Source of the DNA: Gnetum montanum
Lineage: Eukaryota; Streptophyta; Gnetopsida; Gnetales; Gnetaceae
Reading direction: 5' to 3'
Length of the DNA stretch: 64,000 nucleotides
Assembly (NCBI GenBank): GCA_015680685.1
Contig: MNCI01035273.1
Location: 134,350 to 198,349 of the forward strand
Positions 48,382 through 58,900 of the stretch are shown here, one piece after another; the first letter of the stretch is position 1, and each line of letters opens with the position of its first letter. The notes under the pieces were generated by a model. It did not search any database. It was not told the origin of the DNA and was given only the letters and a program-made list of their open reading frames with translations. Made by a program: the position numbers and the translations under genes.

Positions 48382-49250
48382 TGATAAAGTTAAATTTTTG
48401 TCTATTGCAATATCATAGCAATGATGTCATAGATACAATGTCATAACCCATGCTACATCATCATTGATACGATGTCTCGGGATGTGTGCAATCCTATAAA
48501 TACTAAAACTTGGGTGCATGATCAACAACTTTTCATTCCATGCCTTAGGGAAACTCTTGCAGTCTATTTTCATAGTTAGCAATAGAGTGAATGTTTGCAA
48601 TGTGATGTTTAGCATTTGAAAAGAATCTTTACTCGAGGGAATTGTACTTTGACGTAGTTCATAACAACAATAAAGATCGAGATCTTCCCAACATTACAAC
48701 ATCCACTTAGTTTTATTTATTTACTTAGCATAACCTTCATGTTTTCCTAGCATTTACATTTCCAAAGCACTTTATTTTACTTGCTCATTAGTAAAGTGGA
48801 ATGAGTACAACTGCTTTCAAACAGTAAAGTGTAATTGTTTGGTGACCCAGTAGTAGTTTCACTTGATTCACTCAATGATGATTTCACTTGGTAATCCCAG
48901 TAATGGTTACATGAGTCCCAAGCATATCCAGTAAATCAAGAACGGATGCTCATCACTATAGGATAGAATAGATTTACATTCTTGTCATTACTTAGATTTA
49001 GTAATTAACTTCATTTCCATTATATTTACGCTTAAGAGTAAGATGAGCCTTACAACATCACATAACATATGCCTCACTACAAGTTAAACTATACACTTAG
49101 ACTTCACTAATGCAAGGTGAGAAGACAATGATCATGAACTCAATATCAATTACTAGCATAATTACATTGTCCATCCATGGATTACGACATGATCATGTGC
49201 TAGCACTTGTGACTTGTATGGTAATGTTGGGATTACTCCACCACTCATCA
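48382..49250 (+). repeat. Element C 3' LTR
   Basis: 869-bp copy of 38985-39860, beginning TGATAAAGTT and ending CACTCATCA, with the TATA context CCTATAAATACT near 48492. Confidence 0.9.
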
Positions 49251-51243
49251 CTGAAATCATAGTTTGTTTCTTCTATAAGCATTACTGTATTTTCTTTCAG
49301 TTAGTGTGTGTCAGTCATCTCCTTCATTGGATGAAGTGGGATGTGATCCTTTGTGGTAAGCATAATCCTAGATTCTTCTACTTGAGATCCAATGATTCTA
49401 AAGGAATTCCCTAGAGTGCTAGACAATGTTAGGGAAAAATTATTACATACTTAGTATATGTTATATGTCAAAGCACGTAGTAGGGATAAGATCTATCTCT
49501 GCTTCAAAAATCCAAAATTCAATGAAGGAGTTGATGAGCAAACTATAATTTGAAAACTTCAATCATTTTGAATTTTGTGCAAACCACAAGTCATTAGGTA
49601 GTCATAATGGTAATGACGACTAGTCGTGGTTACTTGTAGATAGAGAATAAAATGAAACTAAGTTAACCATGGATCATGGGATAGACTGCAAATTAAGCCG
49701 CAAGTCATGGTAACCATTCCAAGCAAGTCAAAGTTGAAAAGTGTCCTTTATTGTGTATCCCATGAGAGAGATCATGAGTGGCCTATGAGTTGTGATCTAT
49801 CCTCTAAGTCAACCATGAGTTATAGTGAGGTTGTGATTTTACATGCAAAAAAAATTATAAAATGCAATAATTTTGAAAGGGAAATACAAGAGAAATCGGG
49901 CCCAAGGATTGGCCAAGTAGGCATAAGAAAGATGTCTAAGACTTTGTTCTTCACTTTAAAGGCACATATAAATACACTTACATTAACTAAAATGGTAAAT
50001 TAAGGGAATGATGCCATGTTGCAAAAAATGCATGAAATACATGAGAAATCTCCTTTTGTGAGTTTAGATTTTCCTTCACACTGACAAAACTAGATTAGAA
50101 TTCGTGCATCTTTCATCAATCAAGCTTCAAATGCTTGAATAAGACTCATTTTGTTACTCATTTGGTCAAACATGAGATGGAATTAAGCCAATCCTGAGAA
50201 ATTAGCAAGAACTTCAAAATGAGAACTCAATAATCCTCAAATTCTAAGACAAATGAGATAGAAAGCATGTATTAGAATTCAATTGTGAGTTGAACCTCTC
50301 AAATTCAAGCAAATAAGACATGGAAATTCATCAATCCATGCATACATACACATAAACCCCTTCAAACATTCATAAGCTCGTAACTATCATATGTAACTAA
50401 AAGATAAAATTAAACATATGATAACTTCAAACATTTAATAGAAGTGTGAGAAACTTAAATTGTAAGAACCAAATTGTGAAATGCTTGAGATTCTTATGGG
50501 AGAAACTTGTAAAAATTTATGAGAGATGTGTTTGCAGAGATGTGAGAGAGTGAACTATTTAAAAGGATTTAACCAATGCAAAAATTCATAATTATAAGAG
50601 TGAGAAAAGGAAAAAGAGAGTTGAAACTAAAGAGAGTTCATAGCAATCACAATTGAATGAGCACACTCAAATGAAAGGAAGAGAGAATTTTCATTCACTT
50701 TCCTTCACACTATGATGGACATTCCAAAATCAAGGGAACAACCTTACACTTTTAGAGGGGAGAGCTTTGCCACAAATGGCATGATTATACATTAAGATCC
50801 ATTAAGCTCCTCTATCTACTTTTGGACATGCTATTGCATACTCATACATGAAGACCCATTAATTCCCTCTATCCACTTATGGACATGCTATCTTCTTATG
50901 CTTTTAAATATAAATATAAAGAAACATAGCTTCTAACCAATTGGGCAATTGTGTGGTTATTTCACTATCTTTTTCAGCAACAAGCTACAAATCCAAGTCA
51001 CACTTGAGACATCATTAAGTTTCACTATAATTCTTCTAAATTATTGTGTTAAATTATTGTGGACTTATATTTCATAATAATGTTCATACATTTTTCGCTG
51101 GTATGCTCCAATTCTGATTGGCGAGTGTCAAAATTCCCACTTAGGGACACCTTCAGCGCCATTGAAGCCGTATCATGAGGGAGCTCTGGTAGAACCATTC
51201 ACTGGCATAACTGCAAAACACGCTAAAATTATACATACCTTTT
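49251..51243. other. Spacer between element C and the LINE
   Basis: No gene recognised. The AT-rich, GA-poor DNA becomes less repetitive to the right. A minus-strand segment near 51145-51210 (TGTTTTGCAG then a short open run then GTGTCC) looks exon-like but gives no recognisable protein. Confidence 0.4.
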
Positions 51244-51262
51244 CATACACTCAAAGTTCTGA
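51244..51262. repeat. LINE target-site duplication, left copy
   Basis: CATACACTCAAAGTTCTGA, repeated exactly at 54707-54725. Confidence 0.9.
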
Positions 51263-54200
51263 CCATCTTTCTATCTCCATATCTATCAAGATTCACGGCA
51301 GCCCTGACCGACAAAAATTCCATCTTTTCCGACTACACAACAACTGTTTTTCTTCCCCAGCTACCCAGCTTCTTCTATCCAACCTTTGGAATGCCAAACC
51401 TAGGCCCCTAAATCAGGTGGGTTGGATTAATTGGCGGCAGTCGAGTGTGAAACTTTGCTCGTTCATATGGTAAGGCAGTGGTTGCTCGAGCCAAACAAGA
51501 ATACAACAAAATTCACCTCACTATTGAACATCTCACTAATAAACTAGCTCAAGATCCCTTCAATACTCTAGTTCACGAGGAGCTAGCTAGAGCACAAGTT
51601 GCCTTCCAACATTGGGAGGTGTACCGAGCACAAAGTGCCTTAACTAAAAGTCGGCTCACTTGGTTAAATATTCAAGATGAACATTGTAAGGAATTTTTTA
51701 AGTATCTCAATACTACTTCCCCTACAAAATCTCATGTGATGGTACCACCATTACTGACCACAACAATATCCTCTCTTTTCTTAAGAACCACTACGAAACC
51801 CTTTTTGTAGCTACCCCAATGGACATCTCTTCATTCAAGGTTGCAACCCCCAATTATCCTCACCTTATCAATCCCACTATGCTACAAAGTCTTGACGCTG
51901 ATATCACTTTGGCGGAGCTACAGGAGGCCTATTCTAAGTTAAGTCAGGGAAAGGCTCTTGGTTATGATGGTTTTCTCGTGGAATTTTTTCAAAATCATTG
52001 GGATTTGGTGGAAAAGGATCTTTTGTAGGTCATTAATGAGGCTCTCTTAACTGGTTCCCTTGGGCCCAATCTAAATCAAGGGGTAATGTGTCTCCTGCCC
52101 AAGTCTGGGGATCTAACTGATATCTCCAATTAGCATCCCATAACTCTTCTCAATGTAGTGTATAAAATTTGGGCGAAGTGCCTTGCCTTACGGCTGAAAA
52201 AAATTCTTGGCCAAATCATATCTCCCCAACAAACAGGATTTGTTCCTAGAAGATATATTTTAGACAATGTGGTTGCGACGTGGGAAGGTCTCAAGTGGGC
52301 TGAGGATGATGGACAAGATATTCTCCTTGTGAAACTTGATTACGCCAAGGCTTATGACAACATTAAGTGAGATTTTATCTTGCAGACTATGGCCAAACTT
52401 GGTTTTGGACCTAAGTTCTTGCATATGGTGAAATGCTTATTCTCATATGCTATAGCAAGAATAGCCACTACCTTCGGCATTACCTCTTCCTTTCCAATAC
52501 ATAAGTCAATGCAGCAAGGTTGTCCTCTCGTCCCCTATCTCTTTATCATCGCATCAAACTTTCTTTGTCATCAAATTAACCTGGACATTCAAACTAAATT
52601 TTTCACTGGGGTCTACCTTTCTTCCTCTCAACAACAACTTCTCAATATGCACTTCGCCAATGACTCTTTTTTTCTAGTTCAAAACACAGCCGCCAATTTG
52701 CACCGCCTCTTATCAAGGATGGAGCAATATTGCACACTCTCAGGTTCCATAGTTAATTGGAATAAATCCTCTATTTATAACTTTAAGGGCAATTACAAAC
52801 ATGTGACCAACTATAATTAGAAGCAGCTTCAGGATGAAGACATCGTTAAGATTCTGGGAATCCCTTTCCGTTTTAGAGATTCAACCTCTATTCTCTAGAA
52901 GTAGGTTATTTATCAAATTCAAAGAAACTTGACAAATGAAAAACTAAACCCCTCACACTTGCGGGTAAATACCTTGTATGTAAGTCCATATGCACGTCCA
53001 CCCATGTGTATTACTCTTCATGTTAAGCCCCCTCCCAAGCTACCTACTAGAAGTTAGAACAGTTATTTCGTGACTTTATGTGGTCCTCCAAGGATTCTCA
53101 GAAAGGATTTCATCGAGTCGCTTGGAATATTGTTACTCTCCCCAAGAATAAGTGGCTTAGGTCTTTTGAACTCTTATAAGGAAGGAATTACCTTGGTTGC
53201 TAAGTGGTTGGTACAGCATTTAGATGCCTCAAATATTATAGGGACCCTCCTCCAATTAAGGCTTCATCAAGCATTTCCTAAAAATAAGCCCTTCTAGATA
53301 GGCATCCATTTTGTCAATTGGATCCTCTCCCCCCTCACTATCATTCTTCCCGGATCTCATGTTTTCAAAAGCATCTGGAGGGCCTGGAAAATTCTACAAA
53401 CTTACATTGACTTAACTAATGTTAAGATCAACCCTACTATCCTCTCTAGAGTGTGTTCGTGGTGGTTACCTCTATCGCCCACTCCCCTTGCTATCACAAA
53501 TGCTAAGGTGGCTACCTCGTGGTATTGGAAGGGTGTCATTTCCTTGAATTGTCTTAGGCTAGCTAGCCGTTGGATTTCGGGGGTTGAGTTTAACACTTTG
53601 TATGGGGAGTCGGCTACAATGAACCATTGCCTAGTTTAGATTTACTCTTTTCTCCACGATCATTGGCAACTTGATGTTACAGTGCAAAGCCTTTTTCATG
53701 GCCTTCAATGGCTTAATGGGGTTAAACTCTTGCCCTACCGGCCATCTATCCCCTTTCATCTCATGCATGACCCATCTGAAGTCATTCTACGTTGCAATAA
53801 GTATTGGCACAAACAAGAGTCAGTAACATTTTGGATCCCTCTCTTCCAACATATTTGGAAACTTTCGACCCTCCCCAAAATTAAGCAATTTCTTTGGTGT
53901 CTCCTCCACCATGGTCTACGTGGTTTAGAATATCTAGGGATTCCTAATCCTAATTGCCCTCTATGTGGTGGACAAGATGACTTTGTCCATGTATTTTGGC
54001 ATTGTCCCTTTGCTCAGCATGTGTGGAAGTGGGCTTTCAAAGCTTTTCCATCATACAAGCTATCTCAAGAGGATGCGAGATTCAGATTCTTAAACATTAC
54101 TTCTGCTAAACTTAATTTTCTGTGAGAAGCTATTAGGCCTACTATTTTATATTATATTTGGAAGCAAAGATGCAATGTTCTATTTCAAAAGACTGATTAT

Positions 54201-54330
54201 TCTAATAAATGTTTGCTCACTAGGTTGGAGAAGTTGCAGATCTTTTGCCTCACTCATTTTCAACTCACATCTCAAGCATCCAAGTTCAATTTGGACAGTC
54301 ATTAGTTGGTTCATCTCTTGCAGCTGTGGG
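51263..54330 (+). pseudogene. LINE ORF2: endonuclease tail, reverse transcriptase, zf-RVT
   Basis: After the endonuclease end, a helical linker (EHLTNKLAQDPFNTLVHEEL) leads to RT: SKLSQGKALGYDGFLVEFFQ (51950), CLLPKSGDLTDISN-x-HPITLLN, QQTGFVPRRYILDNV (52230), VKLDYAKAYDNI (52335), KSMQQGCPLVPYLF (52505). The catalytic box reads FANDSFFL (52653) where active enzymes have F-A-DD, so one aspartate is lost. A later zinc-binding region reads FLWCLLHHGLRGLEYLGI and CPLCGGQDDFVHVFWHCPFA (53885-54012), the zf-RVT signature. Frame changes and stops are scattered. In life it would nick target DNA and prime reverse transcription there. Confidence 0.88.
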
Positions 54331-54706
54331 AAAGACTAGTGTGTTCTAGTTACACTTATCATCAGTAATCTTTGCAAGGAAGTCTTCCCTTTTCGTTATG
54401 TGGAGTCACCATTGGAACTCTCTCTATCCTTAATTGAGAGCTCTTTGCCTCGTCTAATTCTATGTCATTCTATTTTGTAACAAGCCAGTATGTGTGGACA
54501 TTTGGTTGTGCCCCAACTTGGGTTTCCTCCTTTAATACTCGTTTATTTATAAGACGTTTCCTGAGTTTCATTCACAGTGCTCTCAACTTTCCCTTCCCCT
54601 TAACCCTATGACTTATTCAAGGTGTTATGACTTATTCAAGTTGTAATTGATGCACCTTTAATTTCAATTAATTTCAATTAACTTCTTTTTGGGGTCCGAC
54701 ACCCCC
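51263..54706 (+). mobile_element. 5'-truncated LINE (L1-type non-LTR retrotransposon)
   Basis: Bounded by a perfect 19-bp duplication (51244-51262 and 54707-54725). The coding part begins inside the end of an endonuclease domain (DHLSISISIK) and continues through RT and a C-terminal zinc-binding domain on the plus strand. The 3' end after about 54330 is non-coding. Instead of a poly(A) tail it ends TTTTTGGGGTCCGACACCCC plus two C. GGGGT and ACCCC can pair as a short hairpin. At the left junction TCTGACCAT encodes the SDH motif across the boundary, so a few bases of microhomology probably guided 5' truncation. Confidence 0.88.
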
Positions 54707-54725
54707 CATACACTCAAAGTTCTGA
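54707..54725. repeat. LINE target-site duplication, right copy
   Basis: Exact copy of 51244-51262. Confidence 0.9.
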
Positions 54726-55199
54726 GGCACGATTCACCAAAACTGACGAAAACAGGAGCAAACGCAATGTCTGCTTAACAATTAAAAAAGAAAGAAAAGA
54801 CCCACATGGTCAACACCCTTTACTTCTTCCTGCCAAATTCACGGCATGATTGCCATTGATGACCAATTCTTGTTTGGCCGTTACGTTCACGGAAAGACGC
54901 AAAACCAGTGTAAATTTTCCAAAAAAAAAAAAAACTTCAAACAAATTGAGTTAGTGCAATTGCATATAAATAAACAGCTTTACTGCAGATCTGAAGTTTG
55001 CTTGCAATGTGTATCCGTGTTTTGTAAAGGAACAAAATGTATCTTTCCAGCATAAAAAAAGATGCTGGTGTGTTTTAAATAAAATTGTATACTCCAAAAA
55101 GAAGTTGCTTGTCTTCAATTCTCATATGATTGGGCTATTTTAGTACTAAGTAATGGTATTTCGTCTAGTTCGGTTTCTTCTTCCTTAAGGTAATCGAAA

Positions 55200-55207
55200 G
55201 CATATCC
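55200..55207 (+). promoter_or_regulatory. P1BS-like site 1 (GCATATCC)
   Basis: Matches GNATATNC, the palindromic site bound by PHR1-type phosphate-starvation regulators. It is 736 bp before the SQD2-like start codon. Confidence 0.5.
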
Positions 55208-55294
55208 CTGAAATCACTTGAACCGACAGCCAGAGTCTGTCATAAATTCACAGTGACATTGATATTTAATATGCTTCTTGGGCCACAAAAAAGG

Positions 55295-55302
55295 GAATAT
55301 AC
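55295..55302 (+). promoter_or_regulatory. P1BS-like site 2 (GAATATAC)
   Basis: Second GNATATNC match, 95 bp from the first. Alone it would be weak in AT-rich DNA; its value lies in the cluster. Confidence 0.45.
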
Positions 55303-55648
55303 CTTGTCACCTTTTTCGACTGGTCCAAAGGGCCAAAAACGCCTGCACCGCATCTTTCTTCTACTTCCAGACAAACGTGCAGACAAAAGCCCTGATACCA
55401 GTTCTGACCGCAGATATTTAACCAGGGCATTATCACACATATCGTGCGGCCTTTGGACTGTATTATACAATTTGTTTTTCCCCAAAATTGTATAAAAGTA
55501 AAAACTTGACGTAAAATGTATATATACATTTTTTAAAAATCTGAAATTTCAACCTTATTCACACGTACCGTTGTAAATTTCGGTAAAGGCAAACATTCCA
55601 CCGAACCGTCGTATCCAACTCTGAGCATTTCCACCGAACGGAATCTGG

Positions 55649-55656
55649 GCATATCC
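55649..55656 (+). promoter_or_regulatory. P1BS-like site 3 (GCATATCC)
   Basis: Third GNATATNC match, with the same core as site 1, 287 bp before the start codon. Confidence 0.5.
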
Positions 55657-55935
55657 ATGCAAAGGTAAAAGCCTTGTTACAGATAAACTTTAGTATACAT
55701 CTGCCACATGGTTCCGTCGCTCCACTGCTTTTTCATTACGCTACGCTATCCACAAAGGTTTATGCATCGAGATACCAACGATATTCCCCAAATATTCCGA
55801 TGCTTGCAACAATATTCCTGCACTGACGGAAGGCATGGTCAACCGGTTGATGTATGAAAAAGGACAAGATGCTGCAGAGGTTCAGTTCATTGCATTTCTG
55901 GCGATTACAGTGCGGGGATAATTTCATTTTTGAGG

Positions 55936-58900
55936 ATGGAGGCATTCTGTGCAGCGTTTGCTGTATCTGCAATCCTCGCCTTCTCTGCTCTGCTAGTCAC
56001 CATTCTGCTGAAACACAGCTACAGAAGAAGCCAAGTCCAGGGATCCTGTCAATCTTGCAGTGATCTCCATCGCACAAAGGATGCAGTGGAGGTCAAACCC
56101 AACTGCTGCATTAACAAGCTCTCTGGAACAAGTTTATCGTGGACGCTGAAGCCTGGTACCATAGAAGCCAGTGCTATGGATATTGCAGAAGCCTTAAAAT
56201 CTCTGCCGAAGCAGCACCAACCACGTAGAATCGCCCTGTTTGTGGAGCCATCTCCATTCTCGTAAGTTATATGCTCCAGTCTTGTTTCAGATACGTCTTC
56301 CTTCAAAGTCTCCATTACTGGTCCAGGGATTCCAAACAGAGCACCTAAAAATGTAGAAACCTGTGTTAGTATTTTAAAGAGATCATAATGTAGTTTCTGA
56401 TTGGAATGTCCCAGTTTCAATTTTAGTTGTTGCTATAAAGTGCCTTTGATTGCAAATTTCTGAATTTCAGTTATATCTCTGAAACAAATTACGTTTTGCC
56501 AGAATATGAGTTTAATTCTAGAGTAAAAGAAAAATTTGTGTCCACTTATAGTAAGATGTACCACGACGCTTATCATCGTCTTCGGGCCTTTTACATTATT
56601 AATATGGGGTAATCAGGTCTACCTGGTGGGATAATCCCTGATTGTATATATTTTTACCCCTATATCAGCATACGCCTTAGGATCTCACCTGTCACTTACA
56701 GACCAAAAGGCCTATGTGATTTAGAATTCATTGTTCCAAAGAAAAACATAAAAAATGTACGGTCTTGGAATAATAGACTGTACAAACTGATAAGAAGCTC
56801 AATAATTGCGCTATTCTTGGCAAAAAGATTAAACCGTTGCTTCTTTGTATTACTTGTTGGTCTTCTTAAGCCGTTAGTTCTTTAATTAAGGACGTACAAG
56901 CCTATGGTGACTGATGGCTACTATGAAGAGTGTCACCGCTGATACATTTTCAAAATTTGAGATTCCTCGCAGCGATTTTCTATCTTTCTTAGAGTGTCCT
57001 TTGTTCTGGATAGTGGCTGATAATAAACTTTGTCAAATTTAATTTTCTTTTAAGGTTTTGTAATGTTAATTCCCTCTCCATGCTGTGCAGACACATTTCT
57101 GGGTACAAGAATCGGTTTCAGAATTTCATTAAATACTTGCGGGAAATGGGTGATGAGGTATGAAAACATAGGTCCGTGTACGATATCATTGTGTTTTTAT
57201 TCAGATATGGGCCTGCTAAACCTGCAAATTTCGAAAGACTAACTGCCAAATTTGTTTCTTGATATGGGCCTTTAAATGAATATGAATGGAAGATAACCCC
57301 AAAATTTGAATTTCATACATCAATTCAAACACCGGATGAGAATCAATGAGTTTCAATGCGACTTCTGTACTTGATGAGGATTGGCATTATAGCTAGTTAA
57401 TTAGCCCTATGATCTAACCAATTGCCAGCAACCATTTTAATCTACACCTGCTAGGCATACGAGGTTATAATATATGTCAAAGCCTTCAACAAGGGTTCCA
57501 TAACTTTACAAAGACTGAAAGGTCGTGTTAAGTATTTTGATATTGGAAAAGCATGCATGGGACAAGTAATCATGCATTGGTCAACTAACCATAGTTGAGG
57601 TTGCATGAATAGCCGTGTAGCTTAATTGTATAGGTCATTCATTTAACCATGGGCAGTATGTGTACTTAAGGCCCACTTACTTTATTACAAAAACTAAACC
57701 TACATAATGGACTTGAAAACGAACACCATTGTACGTTAATGATGAAAAAGAAAGAGTACTGATATTATCCCACAGAAATGAGGAACATGATAGTGACATT
57801 TAAAGGAAGAAAATCGATGGTGCTCTAGATTAGCAAAACTAAAACGGAAATTTTATTACATATATATAAGATCCTTAGGATCCCTCGAATAGCAACATGC
57901 ATAGCATGTAGACTCTTCCCAAAGGATTCGGTGCCATCTTCTTCAATTCTGAAGAACCGGATGTCATTCTCACATTCATAATATGAACCAATACATGTGG
58001 TAGAATACTGTCATTTCAATATGCTGCTCTTGTTAAAATCCCTTTTCTGATGTTGTTTGAATACATGGGTTTCCCCCTTTATACTTCCCCCAAAATCCTA
58101 GACTACTCCTTTCTTAACATCATCATCATCATCTTTGCATCATCTTTGCCTTGTCCCAATAACATGGAGTCAGCTAGTTAAATGGGAACACCTAAGATAT
58201 CATCATCTTAGTGCCTTCATCCCGGGAATCAAACCTGTGAGTCACAGGCCACAAACCATACGCTCTGTCCAAGTGAGTTATGCCGTACTCAAGGACTACT
58301 CTTTTCTTTACAATTTTACAAACCTAACCCAAATGCTGCATTTTTATGGCCAAATTTTTCCCTCCTAGAAGTGTCCCTTGTTTTGAGTTTTTTAAAACAC
58401 CTCTTTAGAAAATTTATCACTAGCGAACTTAGCAAGGTTTTAATTAAAAACTACAAATTAACATATTGTTTCAACTTCCATTGACATTAGGTCAGCTTCT
58501 TACATGATAATATACTAAATTTGTTGTTTTAGCTTGAATTTCTTCAAAAAAAAAAATTTGATTTGAACATGCTCTATTTTCATTTAGCATTTTTCTCATA
58601 AATTTTAAGATCATAAACTACACAACTATAGAGGGCATTTGGCTGTATAATAGTGCAGCATTCCAACCAAGATAACTTCTTACTTTTGCTTTTCAATGTA
58701 AAAAGTGCTTCCATAACTCCAGCGATGCTCTGCAAAATACATTTATCCCACTGGTTTTTGTTGGAATACTACAAATATTTGTATCAAGATGCAATTTCAA
58801 CAATGTTCACGAACTACTATGGCATGTAACATAAAGCAAAAGTTCAGATTTCTGAACATTGATCCTCATTTCAAAATACTTGCAAAATTCATTCAAATTT

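Larger units (their letters stand above)
38985..49250 (+). mobile_element. Element C: Ty3-type element with gag, protease and ORF2 but no RT or integrase
   Basis: The LTRs at 38985-39860 and 48382-49250 begin TGATAAAG and end CACTCATCA. Order: 5' LTR, primer site, gag, protease, T-rich tract, 99-bp tandem repeat, internal promoter, ORF2, polypurine tract (AGTTGTGGGGGTA, 48369-48381), 3' LTR. No RT, RNase H or integrase motif lies between protease (to about 43150) and ORF2 (45412). The flanks TGGGA and CTGAA do not match, so no target duplication survives. A 180-bp LTR sample differs at about 27 positions, the highest of the four LTR elements here. gag and ORF2 are homologous to those of A and B. 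Confidence 0.88.
54726..55935 (+). promoter_or_regulatory. Upstream region of the SQD2-like gene
   Basis: The DNA is less AT-rich than the retroelement zone and holds no supported gene; overlapping open frames near 55240-55530 on both strands show no known domain. TGTATATATACA (55519-55530) could serve as a TATA region if the leader is long. A degenerate repeat around CATTCCACCGAAC/CATTTCCACCGAAC lies at 55596-55640. A leader intron or upstream exon cannot be excluded. Confidence 0.45.

Noticed and set aside
51145-51243. Possible minus-strand host exon next to the LINE
   Set aside because: Splice-like ends are present but every frame is short and unrecognisable.
55240-55529. Overlapping open frames of 80-87 codons on both strands upstream of SQD2
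   Set aside because: No known domain; overlap in three frames in less AT-rich DNA is expected by chance. A leader exon remains possible but unsupported.
57612-57680. tRNA-like text (GTGTAGCTTAATTGTATAGG and a possible anticodon region)
   Set aside because: No B box, no acceptor stem and no target duplication found; at most a decayed SINE.
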